Assembly: GCA_963966185.1 (NCBI GenBank)
Contig: CAWZYM010000126.1
Coordinates: 83,501 to 147,500 of the forward strand
Origin: Rhabditoides inermis
Lineage: Eukaryota > Nematoda > Chromadorea > Rhabditida > Rhabditidae
DNA: 64,000 bases
Direction of reading: 5' to 3'
A program made the position numbers and the translations under genes. Below are positions 1 through 12,360 of this stretch, in pieces. Each line of letters begins with the position of its first letter. Position 1 is the stretch's first letter. Under the pieces are notes generated by a model that saw nothing but the letters and a program-made list of their open reading frames with translations, did not search any database and was not told the DNA's origin.

Positions 1-429
1 GGGCCTGATGTGAGCTTAATGTGATATCAAAGAAATCAATGTGGACTTGATGTGGGCTTGATGTGGGCTTGATGTGGGTTTGATTTGGGCCTGATGTGGG
101 TTTGATGTGGGTTAGATGTGGGATTGAAGTGTGATTGATGTGGGCTTGAAAAGGGCTTGAAGTGGGCTTGATGTGGGCTTGATGTGGGCTTGCTGTGGGC
201 TTGATGTGGGCTTGATGTGGGCTTGATGTGGGCTTGATGCGGGCTTGATGTGGGCTTGATGTGGGCTTAATGTGGGCTTGATGTGGGCTTAATGTGAGAC
301 TGTAGAGTTGAATGTGGACTTGATGTGCGCTTGATGTGCGCTTGATGTGGGCTTGATGGGGGCCTGATGTGAGCTTAATGTGAGCTTGATGTGGGATTGA
401 TGTGGGCTTGATGTGGGTTTGATGTGGGC

Positions 430-3400
430 CTGATGTGAGCTTAATGTGATATCAAAGAAATCAATGTGGGCTTGATGTGGGTTTGATTTGGGCCTGATGT
501 GGGCTTGATGTGGGTTAGATGTGGGATTGAAGTGGGATTGATGTGGGCTTAAAAAGGGCTTGAAGTGGGCTTGATGTGGGCTTCATGTGGGCTTGATGTG
601 GGCTTGATGTGGGCTTGATGTGGGCTTGATGTGGGCTTGATGCGGGCTTGATGTGGGCTTGATGTGGGCTTGATGTGAGCTTGATGTGGGCTTGATGTGG
701 GTTTGATTTGGGCCTGATGTGGGCCTGATGTGAGCTTAATGTGATATCAAAGAAATCAATGTGGGCTTGATGTGGGTTTGATTTGGGCCTGATGTGGGCT
801 TGATGTGGGTTAGATGTGGGATTGAAGTGGGATTGATGTGGGCTTGAAAAGGGCTTGAAGTGGGCTTGATGTGGGCTTGATTTGGGCCTGATGTGGGCTT
901 GATGTGGGTTAGATGTGGGATTGAAGTGTGATTGATGTGGGCTTGAAAAGGTCTTGAAGTGGGCTTGATGTGGGCTTGATGTGGGCTTGCTGTGGGCTTG
1001 ATGTGGGCTTGATGTGGACTTGATGTGCGCTTGATGTGAGCTTGATGTGGGCTTGATGGGGGCCTGATGTGAGCTTAATGTGAGATTAAAGAAATCGATG
1101 TGGACTTGATGTGGGCTTGATGTGAACTTGATGTGGGCTTAATGTGAGCTTGATGTGGGCTTGATGTGGGCTTGATGTGGGTTTGATGTGGGCCTGATGT
1201 GAGCTTAATGTGATATCAAAGAAATCAATGTGGACTTGATGTGGGCTTGATGTGGGCTCGATGTGGGCTTGATGTGGGCTTGATGTGGGTTTGATTTGGG
1301 CCTGATGTGGGCTTGATGTGGGTTAGATGTGGGATTGAAGTGGGATTGATGTGGGCTTGATGTGGGCTTAATGTGGGCTTGATGTGGGCTTAATGTGAGA
1401 CTATAGAGTTGAATGTGGACTTGATGTGCGCTTGATGTGAGCTTGATGTGAGCTTGATGTGGGCTTGATGGGGGCCTGATGTGAGCTTAATGTGAGATTA
1501 AAGAAATCGATGTGGACTTGATGTGGGCTTGATGTGAACTTGATGTGGGCTTGATGTGAGCTTGATGTGGGCTTGATGTGAGCTTGATGTGGGCTTGATG
1601 AGGGCTTGATGTGGGTTTGATGTGGGCCTGATGTGAGCTTAATGTGATATCAAAGAAATCAATGTGGACTTGATGTGGGCTTGATGTGGGCTCGATGTGG
1701 GTCTGATGTGGGCTTGATGTGGGTTAGATGTGGGATTGAAGTGGGATCGATGTGGGCTTGATGTGGGCTTGAAGTTGGCTTAATATGAGACTGTATAGTT
1801 CAATGTGGAATTGATGTGGGCTTGATGTGAGCTTGATGTGGGCTTGATGTGGGCCTGATGTGAGCTTAACGTGAGATTAAAGAAATCGATGTGGACTTGA
1901 TGTCGGCTTTATGTGAGCTTAATTGTGAGATTGAAGAATTCGATGTGGGCTCGATGTGGATTTGATGTCAGCTTGATGTGGGCTTGATGTGAGTTTGATG
2001 TGGGATTAAAGTGGGATTGAAGTGGGATTGATGTGGGCTTGATGTAGGCTTGATGTGGGTCTGATGTGAGCTTATGTGCAATTAAAAAAATCGATGTGGA
2101 CTTGATGTGGGCTTTATGTGAGCTTGATGTGGGCTTGATGTGGTCTTGATGTGAGCTTGGTATTCAAGTGTGGACTTGATGTGAGCTTGATGTGAGCTTA
2201 ATGTGAGATTGAAAAGTTCCATGTGGACTTGATGTGAGCTTGATGTGAGCTTGATGTGGGTTTGATGTGGGTTTGATTCGGGATTGATGTGAACTTGATG
2301 TGGGCTGGATGTGAGCTTAATTGTGAGATTGGAGAATTCGATGTGGGCTTGATGTGGGTTTGATGTGAGCCTGATGTGAGCTTAATGTGAGATTAAAGAA
2401 ATCGATGTGGACTTGATGTGGGATTGATGTGGGCTAGATGTGGGCTTGATGTGGGTTTGATTTGGGCCTGATGTGAGCTTGATGTGGGTTGGATGTGGGA
2501 TTGAAGTGGGATTGATGTGGGCTTGAAGTGGGCTTGAAGTGGGCTTGATGTGGGCTTGATGTGGGCTTTATGTGGGCTTGATGTGGGCTTGATGTGGGCT
2601 TGATGTGGGCTTGATGTGGGCTTGGTATTCAAGTGTGGACTTGATGTGAGCTTGATGTGAGCTTAATGTGAGATTGAAAAGTTCCATGTGGACTTGATGA
2701 GAGCTTGATGTGAGCTTGATGTGGGTTTGATGTGGGTTTGATTCGGGATTGATGTGAACTTGATGTGGGCTGGATGTGAGCTTAATTGTGAGCTTAATTG
2801 TGAGATTGAAGAATTCGATGTGGGCTTAATGTGGGTTTGATGTGGGCCTGATGTGAGCTTATGTGCAATTAAAAAAATCGATGTGGACTTGATGTGGGCT
2901 TGGTATTCAAGTGTGGACTTGATGTGAGCTTGATGTGAGCTTAATGTGAGATTGAAAAGTTCCATGTGGACTTGATGTGGGCTTGATGTGAGCTTGATGT
3001 GGGTTTGATGTGGGTTTAATTCGGGATTGATGTGAACTTGATGTGGGCTGGATGTGAGCTTAATTGTGAGATTGGAGAATTCGATGTGGGCTCGATGTGG
3101 GTTAAATGTGAGCTTGATGTGAGCTTAATGTGAGTTTGATGTGGGATTGATGTGGGCTTGATGTGGGCTTGATGTGAGCTTAATGTGAGCTTGATGTGGG
3201 TTTGATGTGGGATTGAAGTGGGATTGATATGGGCTTGAAGTGGGCTTGAAGTGGGCTTGGTGTGAGCTGGATGTGAGCTTGTTGTGAGATTGAAGAATTC
3301 GATGTGGGCTCGATGTGGGTTTGACGTGAGCTTGATGTGGGCTTGATGTGGGCTTGATGTGGGTTTGATGTGGGCCTGATGTGAGCTTAATGTAAGATTG

Positions 3401-6400
3401 AAGAAATCGATGTGGATTTGATGTGGGCTTGATGTGAGCTTGATGTGAGCTTGATGTGAGCTTGATGTGGGCTTGATGTGAGCTTGATGTGGGCTTGATG
3501 TGGGCTTGATGTGGGTTTGATGTGAGCCTGATGTGAGCTTAATGTGAGATTAAAGAAATCGATGTGGACTTGATGTGGGATTGATGTGGGCTCGATGTGG
3601 GCTTGATGTGGGTTTGATTTGGGCCTGATGTGGGCTTGATGTGGGTTGGATGTGGGATTAAAGTGGCATTGATGTGGGCTTGAAGTGGGCTTGAAGTGGG
3701 CTTGATGTGGGCTTAATGTGAGATTGTAGAGTTGAATGTGGACTTGATGTGCGCTTGATGTAAGCTTGATGTGGGCTTGATGGGGGCCTGATGTGAGCTT
3801 AATGTGAGATTAAAGAAATCGATGTGGGCTTGATGTGGGTTTGATTTGGGCCTGATGTGGGCTTGATGTGGGTTAGATGTGGGATTGAAGTGGGATTGAT
3901 GTGGGCTTGAAAAGGGCTTGAAGTGGGCTTGATGTGGGCTTGATTTGGGCTTGATGTGGGTTTGATGTGGGCCTGATGTGAGCTTAATGTGATATCAAAG
4001 AAATCAATGTGGACTTGATGTGGGCTTGATGTGGGCTCGATGTGGGCTTGATGTGGGCTTGATGTGGGTTTGATTTGGGCCTGTTGTGGGCTTGATGTGG
4101 GTTAGATGTGGGATTGAAGTGGGATTGATGTGGGCTTGAAAAGGGCTTGAAGTGGGCTTGATGTGGGCTTGATGTGGGCTTGATGTGGGCTTGATGTGGG
4201 CTTGATGTGGGCTTGATGTGAGCTTGATGTGAGCTTGATGTGGGCTTGATGTGGGCTTGATGTGGGTTTGATGTGGGCCTGATGTGAGCTTAATGTGATA
4301 TCAAAGAAATCAATGTGGACTTGATGTGGGCTTGATGTGGGTCTGATTTGGGCCTGATGTGGGCTTGATGTGAGCTTGATGTGCGCTTGATGTGGGCTTG
4401 ATGTGGGATTGATGTGGGCTTGATGTGGGTTTGATGTGGGCCTGATGTGAGCTTAATGTGATATCAAAGAAATCAATGTGGGCTTGATGTGGGTTTGATT
4501 TGGGCCTGATGTGGGCTTGATGTGGGTTAGATGTGGGATTGAAGTGGGATTGATGTGGGCTTAAAAAGGGCTTGAAGTGGGCTTGATGTGGGCTTCATGT
4601 GGGCTTGATGTGGGCTTGATGTGGGCTTGATGTGGGCTTGATGTGGGCTTGATGCGGGCTTGATGTGGGCTTGATGTGGGCTTGATGTGAGCTTGATGTG
4701 GGCTTGATGTGGGTTTGATTTGGGCCTGATGTGGGCTTGATGTGGGTTAGATGTGGGATTGAAGTGGGATTGATGTGGGCTTGAAAAGGGCTTGAAGTGG
4801 GCTTGATGTGGGCTTGATTTGGGCCTGATGTGGGCTTGATGTGGGTTAGATGTGGGATTGAAGTGTGATTGATGTGGGCTTGAAAAGGTCTTGAAGTGGG
4901 CTTGATGTGGGCTTGATGTGGGCTTGCTGTGGGCTTGATGTGGGCTTGATGTGGACTTGATGTGCGCTTGATGTGAGCTTGATGTGGGCTTGATGGGGGC
5001 CTGATGTGAGCTTAATGTGAGATTAAAGAAATCGATGTGGACTTGATGTGGGCTTGATGTGAACTTGATGTGGGCTTAATGTGAGCTTGATGTGGGCTTG
5101 ATGTGGGCTTGATGTGGGTTTGATGTGGGCCTGATGTGAGCTTAATGTGATATCAAAGAAATCAATGTGGACTTGATGTGGGCTTGATGTGGGCTCGATG
5201 TGGGCTTGATGTGGGCTTGATGTGGGTTTGATTTGGGCCTGATGTGGGCTTGATGTGGGTTAGATGTGGGATTGAAGTGGGATTGATGTGGGCTTGATGT
5301 GGGCTTAATGTGGGCTTGATGTGGGCTTAATGTGAGACTATAGAGTTGAATGTGGACTTGATGTGCGCTTGATGTGAGCTTGATGTGAGCTTGATGTGGG
5401 CTTGATGGGGGCCTGATGTGAGCTTAATGTGAGATTAAAGAAATCGATGTGGACTTGATGTGGGCTTGATGTGAACTTGATGTGGGCTTGATGTGAGCTT
5501 GATGTGGGCTTGATGTGAGCTTGATGTGGGCTTGATGAGGGCTTGATGTGGGTTTGATGTGGGCCTGATGTGAGCTTAATGTGATATCAAAGAAATCAAT
5601 GTGGACTTGATGTGGGCTTGATGTGGGCTCGATGTGGGTCTGATGTGGGCTTGATGTGGGTTAGATGTGGGATTGAAGTGGGATCGATGTGGGCTTGATG
5701 TGGGCTTGAAGTTGGCTTAATATGAGACTGTATAGTTCAATGTGGAATTGATGTGGGCTTGATGTGAGCTTGATGTGGGCTTGATGTGGGCCTGATGTGA
5801 GCTTAACGTGAGATTAAAGAAATCGATGTGGACTTGATGTCGGCTTTATGTGAGCTTAATTGTGAGATTGAAGAATTCGATGTGGGCTCGATGTGGATTT
5901 GATGTCAGCTTGATGTGGGCTTGATGTGAGTTTGATGTGGGATTAAAGTGGGATTGAAGTGGGATTGATGTGGGCTTGATGTAGGCTTGATGTGGGTCTG
6001 ATGTGAGCTTATGTGCAATTAAAAAAATCGATGTGGACTTGATGTGGGCTTTATGTGAGCTTGATGTGGGCTTGATGTGGTCTTGATGTGAGCTTGGTAT
6101 TCAAGTGTGGACTTGATGTGAGCTTGATGTGAGCTTAATGTGAGATTGAAAAGTTCCATGTGGACTTGATGTGAGCTTGATGTGAGCTTGATGTGGGTTT
6201 GATGTGGGTTTGATTCGGGATTGATGTGAACTTGATGTGGGCTGGATGTGAGCTTAATTGTGAGATTGGAGAATTCGATGTGGGCTTGATGTGGGTTTGA
6301 TGTGAGCCTGATGTGAGCTTAATGTGAGATTAAAGAAATCGATGTGGACTTGATGTGGGATTGATGTGGGCTAGATGTGGGCTTGATGTGGGTTTGATTT

Positions 6401-8340
6401 GGGCCTGATGTGAGCTTGATGTGGGTTGGATGTGGGATTGAAGTGGGATTGATGTGGGCTTGAAGTGGGCTTGAAGTGGGCTTGATGTGGGCTTGATGTG
6501 GGCTTTATGTGGGCTTGATGTGGGCTTGATGTGGGCTTGATGTGGGCTTGATGTGGGCTTGGTATTCAAGTGTGGACTTGATGTGAGCTTGATGTGAGCT
6601 TAATGTGAGATTGAAAAGTTCCATGTGGACTTGATGAGAGCTTGATGTGAGCTTGATGTGGGTTTGATGTGGGTTTGATTCGGGATTGATGTGAACTTGA
6701 TGTGGGCTGGATGTGAGCTTAATTGTGAGCTTAATTGTGAGATTGAAGAATTCGATGTGGGCTTAATGTGGGTTTGATGTGGGCCTGATGTGAGCTTATG
6801 TGCAATTAAAAAAATCGATGTGGACTTGATGTGGGCTTGGTATTCAAGTGTGGACTTGATGTGAGCTTGATGTGAGCTTAATGTGAGATTGAAAAGTTCC
6901 ATGTGGACTTGATGTGGGCTTGATGTGAGCTTGATGTGGGTTTGATGTGGGTTTAATTCGGGATTGATGTGAACTTGATGTGGGCTGGATGTGAGCTTAA
7001 TTGTGAGATTGGAGAATTCGATGTGGGCTCGATGTGGGTTAAATGTGAGCTTGATGTGAGCTTAATGTGAGTTTGATGTGGGATTGATGTGGGCTTGATG
7101 TGGGCTTGATGTGAGCTTAATGTGAGCTTGATGTGGGTTTGATGTGGGATTGAAGTGGGATTGATATGGGCTTGAAGTGGGCTTGAAGTGGGCTTGGTGT
7201 GAGCTGGATGTGAGCTTGTTGTGAGATTGAAGAATTCGATGTGGGCTCGATGTGGGTTTGACGTGAGCTTGATGTGGGCTTGATGTGGGCTTGATGTGGG
7301 TTTGATGTGGGCCTGATGTGAGCTTAATGTAAGATTGAAGAAATCGATGTGGATTTGATGTGGGCTTGATGTGAGCTTGATGTGAGCTTGATGTGAGCTT
7401 GATGTGGGCTTGATGTGAGCTTGATGTGGGCTTGATGTGGGCTTGATGTGGGTTTGATGTGAGCCTGATGTGAGCTTAATGTGAGATTAAAGAAATCGAT
7501 GTGGACTTGATGTGGGATTGATGTGGGCTCGATGTGGGCTTGATGTGGGTTTGATTTGGGCCTGATGTGGGCTTGATGTGGGTTGGATGTGGGATTAAAG
7601 TGGCATTGATGTGGGCTTGAAGTGGGCTTGAAGTGGGCTTGATGTGGGCTTAATGTGAGATTGTAGAGTTGAATGTGGACTTGATGTGCGCTTGATGTGA
7701 GCTTGATGTGGGCTTGATGGGGGCCTGATGTGAGCTTAATGTGAGATTAAAGAAATCGATGTGGGCTTGATGTGGGTTTGATTTGGGCCTGATGTGGGCT
7801 TGATGTGGGTTAGATGTGGGATTGAAGTGGGATTGATGTGGGCTTGAAAAGGGCTTGAAGTGGGCTTGATGTGGGCTTGATTTGGGCTTGATGTGGGTTT
7901 GATGTGGGCCTGATGTGAGCTTAATGTGATATCAAAGAAATCAATGTGGACTTGATGTGGGCTTGATGTGGGCTCGATGTGGGCTTGATGTGGGCTTGAT
8001 GTGGGTTTGATTTGGGCCTGATGTGGGCTTGATGTGGGTTAGATGTGGGATTGAAGTGGGATTGATGTGGGCTTGAAAAGGGCTTGAAGTGGGCTTGATG
8101 TGGGCTTGATGTGGGCTTGATGTGGGCTTGATGTGGGCTTGATGTGGGCTTGATGTGAGCTTGATGTGAGCTTGATGTGGGCTTGATGTGGGCTTGATGT
8201 GGGTTTGATGTGGGCCTGATGTGAGCTTAATGTGATATCAAAGAAATCAATGTGGACTTGATGTGGGCTTGATGTGGGTCTGATTTGGGCCTGATGTGGG
8301 CTTGATGTGAGCTTGATGTGCGCTTGATGTGGGCTTGATG
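430..8340 (+). repeat. Tandem pair of ~4-kb higher-order units
   Basis: Two successive copies of a 3.94-4.01-kb pattern. Landmarks match at a constant offset of 3937 bp from about 720 onward (871 and 4808, 1771 and 5708, 2393 and 6330). They match at 4011 bp before that, because the second copy lacks one 74-bp segment. Homology fades near 8340. Only scattered substitutions separate the copies, for example at 3756/7693 and 4084/8021, so the duplication is recent. Confidence 0.85.
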
Positions 8341-11300
8341 GGGGCCTGATGTGGGTTTGATGTGGGTTAGATGTGGGATTGAAGTGTGATTGATGTGGGC
8401 TTGAAAAGGGCTTGAAGTGGGCTTGATGTGAGCTTGATGTGGGCTTGCTGTGGGCTTGATGTGGGCTTGATGTGGGCTTGATGTGGGCTTGATGCGGGCT
8501 TGATGTGGGCTTGATGTGGGCCTGATGTGAGCTTAATGTGATATCAAAGAAATCATTGTGGGATTGATGTGGGTTTGATTTGGGCCTGATGTGGGCTTGA
8601 TGTGGGTTAGATGTGGGATTGAAGTGGGATTGATGTGAGCTTGAAAAGGGCTTGAAGTGGGCTTGATGTGGGCTTGATTTGGGCTTGATGTGGGTTTGAT
8701 GTGGGCCTGATGTGAGCTTAATGTGATATCAAAGAAATCAATGTGGACTTGATGTGGGCTTGATGTGGGCTTGATGTGGGCTCGATGTGGGCTTGATGTG
8801 GGCTTGATGTGGGTTTGATTTGGGCCTGATGTGGGCTTGATGTGGGTTAGATGTGGGATTGAAGTGGGATTGATGTGGGCTTGAAAAGGGCTTGAAGTGG
8901 GCTTGATGTGGGCTTGATGTGGGCTTGATGTGGGCTTGATGTGGGCTTGATGTGGGCTTGATGTGGGCTTGATGCGGGTTTGATGTGGGCTTGATGTGGG
9001 CTTGATGTGAGCTTGATGTGGGCTTGATGTGGGCTTGATGTGGGTTTGATGTGGGCCTGATGTGAGCTTAATGTGATATCAAAGAAATCAATGTGGACTT
9101 GATGGGGGCTCGATGTGGGCTCGATGTGGGCTCGATGTGGGCTTGATGTGGGTTTGATTTGGGCCTGATGTGGGTTTGATGTGGGTTAGATGTGGGATTG
9201 AAGTGTGATTGATGTGGGCTTGAAAAGGGCTTGAAGTGGGCTTGATGTGGGCTTGATGTGGGCTTGCTGTGGGCTTGATGTGGGCTTGATGTGGGCTTGA
9301 TGCGGGCTTGATGCGGGCTTGATGTGGGCTTGATGTGGGCTTAATGTGGGCTTGATGTGGGCTTAATGTGAGACTGTAGAGTTGAATGTGGACTTGATGT
9401 GCGCTTGATGTGCGCTTGATGTGGGCTTGATGGGGGCCTGATGTGAGCTTAATGTGAGCTTGATGTGGGCTTGATGTGGACTTGATGTGGGTTTGATGTG
9501 GGCCTGATGTGAGCTTAATGTGATATCAAAGAAATCAATAAGGGCTTGATGTGGGTTTGATTTGGGCCTGATGTGGGCTTGATGTGGGTTAGATGTGGGA
9601 TTGAAGTGGGATTGATGTGGGCTTAAAAAGGGCTTGAAGTGGGCTTGATGTGGGCTTGATGTGGGCTTGATGTGGGCTTGATGTGGGTTTGATGTGGGCT
9701 TGATGTGGGCTTGATGCGGGCTTGATGTGGGCTTGATGTGGGCTTGATGTGAGCTTGATGTGGGCTTGATGTGGGCTTGATGTGGGTTTGATGTGGGCCT
9801 GATGTGAGCTTAATGTGATATCAAAGAAATCAATGTGGGCTTGATGTGGGTTTGATTTGGGCCTGATGTGGGCTTGATGTGGGTTAGATGTGGGATTGAA
9901 GTGGGATTGATGTGGGCTTGAAAAGGGCTTGAAGTGGGCTTGATGTGGGCTTGATTTGGGCTTGATGTGGGTTTGATGTGGGCCTGATGTGAGCTTAATG
10001 TGATATCAAAGAAATCAATGTGGACTTGATGTGGGCTTGATGTGGGCTCGATGTGGGCTTGATGTGGGCTTGATGTGGGTTTGATTTGGGCCTGATGTGG
10101 GCTTGATGTGGATTAGATGTGGGATTGAAGTGGAATTGATGTGGGCTTGAAAAGGGCTTGAAGTGGGCTTGATGTGGGCTTGATGTGGGCTTGATGTGGG
10201 CTTGATGTGGGCTTGATGTGGGCTTGATGTGGGCTTGATGTGAGCTTGATGTGGGTTTGATGTGGGCTTGATGTGGGTTTGATGTGGGCCTGATGTGAGC
10301 TTAATGTGATATCAAAGAAATCAATGTGGACTTGATGTGGGCTTGATGTGGGCTCGATGTGGGCTTGATGTGGGCTTGATGTGGGTCTGATTTGGGCCTG
10401 ATGTGGGCTTTATGTGAGCTTGATGTGCGCTTGATGTGGGCTTGATGGGGGCCTGATGTGAGCTTAATGTGAGCTTGATGTGGGCTTGATGTGGGCTTGA
10501 TGTGGGTTTGATGTGGGCCTGATGTGAGCTTAATGTGATATCAAAGAAATCAATGTGGGCTTGATGTGGGTTTGATTTGGGCCTGATGTGGGCTTGATGT
10601 GGGTTAGATGTGGGATTGAAGTGGGATTGATGTGGGCATAAAAAGGGCTTGAAGTGGGCTTGATGTGGGCTTGATGTGGGCTTGATGTGGGCTTGATGTG
10701 GGCTTGATGTGGGCTTGATGTGGGCTTGATGCGGGCTTGATGTGGGCTTGATGTGGGCTTGATGTGAGCTTGATGTGGGCTTGATGTGGGCTTGATGTGG
10801 GTTTGATGTGGGCCTGATGTGAGCTTAATGTGATATCAAAGAAATCAATGGGGGCTTGATGTGGGTTTGATTTGGGCCTGATGTGGGCTTGATGTGGGTT
10901 AGATGTGGGATTGAAGTGGGATTGATGTGGGCTTGAAAAGGGCTTGAAGTGGGCTTGATGTGGGCTTGATTTGGGCTTGATGTGGGTTTGATGTGGGCCT
11001 GATGTGAGCTTAATGTGATATCAAAGAAATCAATGTGGACTTGATGTGGGCTTGATGTGGGCTTGATGTGAGTTTGATTTGGGCCTGATGTGAGCTTAAT
11101 GTGATATCAAAGAAATCAATGTGGGCTTGATGTGGGTTTGATTTGGGCCTGATGTGGGCTTGATGTGGGTTAGATGTGGGATTGAAGTGGGATTGATGTG
11201 GGCTTGAAAAGGGCTTGAAGTGGGCTTGATGTGGGCTTGATTTGGGCTTGATGTGGGTTTGATGTGGGCCTGATGTGAGCTTAATGTGATATCAAAGAAA

Positions 11301-12360
11301 TCAATGTGGACTTGATGTGGGCTTGATGTGGGCTCGATGTGGGCTTGATGTGGGCTTGATGTGGGTTTGATTTGGGCCTGATGTGGGCTTGATGTGGATT
11401 AGATGTGGGATTGAAGTGGAATTGATGTGGGCTTGAAAAGGGCTTGAAGTGGGCTTGATGTGGGCTTGATGTGGGCTTGATGTGGGCTTGATGTGGGCTT
11501 GATGTGGGCTTGATGTGAGCTTGATGTGGGCTTGATGTGGGCTTGATGTGGGTTTGATGTGGGCCTGATGTGAGCTTAATGTGATATCAAAGAAATCAAT
11601 GTGGACTTGATGTGGGCTTGATGTGGGCTCGATGTGGGCTTGATGTGGGCTTGATGTGGGTCTGATTTGGGCCTGATGTGGGCTTGATGTGAGCTTGATG
11701 TGCGCTTGATGTGGGCTTGATGGGGGCCTGATGTGAGCTTAATGTGAGCTTGATGTGGGCTTGATGTGGGCTTGATGTGGGTTTGATGTGGGCCTGATGT
11801 GAGCTTAATGTGATATCAAAGAAATCAATGTGGGCTTGATGTGGGTTTGATTTGGGCCTGATGTGGGCTTGATGTGGGTTAGATGTGGGATTGAAGTGGT
11901 ATTGATGTGGGCTTAAAAAGGGCTTGAAGTGGGCTTGATGTGGGCTTGATGTGGGCTTGATGTGGGCTTGATGTGGGCTTGATGTGGGCTTGATGTGGGC
12001 TTGATGCGGGCTTGATGTGGGCTTGATGTGGGCTTGATGTGAGCTTGATGTGGGCTTGATGTGGGCTTGATGTGGGTTTGATGTGGGCCTGATGTGAGCT
12101 TAATGTGATATCAAAGAAATCAATGTGGGCTTGATGTGGGTTTGATTTGGGCCTGATGTGGGCTTGATGTGGGTTAGATGTGGGATTGATGTGGGATTGA
12201 TGTGGGCTTGAAAAGGGCTTGAAGTGGGCTTGATGTGGGCTTGATTTGGGCTTGATGTGGGTTTGATGTGGGCCTGATGTGAGCTTAATGTGATATCAAA
12301 GAAATCAATGTGGACTTGATGTGGGCTTGATGTGGGCTTGATGTGGGTTTGATTTGGGCC
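8340..12360 (+). repeat. Satellite stretch with ~0.9-1.3-kb sub-periodicity
   Basis: Between the 4-kb units and their third copy, the array is made of shorter recurrent blocks. A marker monomer run with CTTGATGGGGGCCTG recurs at about 9426, 10441, 11716 and 12621, giving spacings of roughly 0.9-1.3 kb. Blocks containing GATATCAAAGAAATCAATG recur several times inside each. No gene is visible. Confidence 0.7.

Noticed and set aside
1..300. Telomere at the left edge
   Set aside because: No TTAGGC array is present; only single GGCTTA words inside variant monomers.
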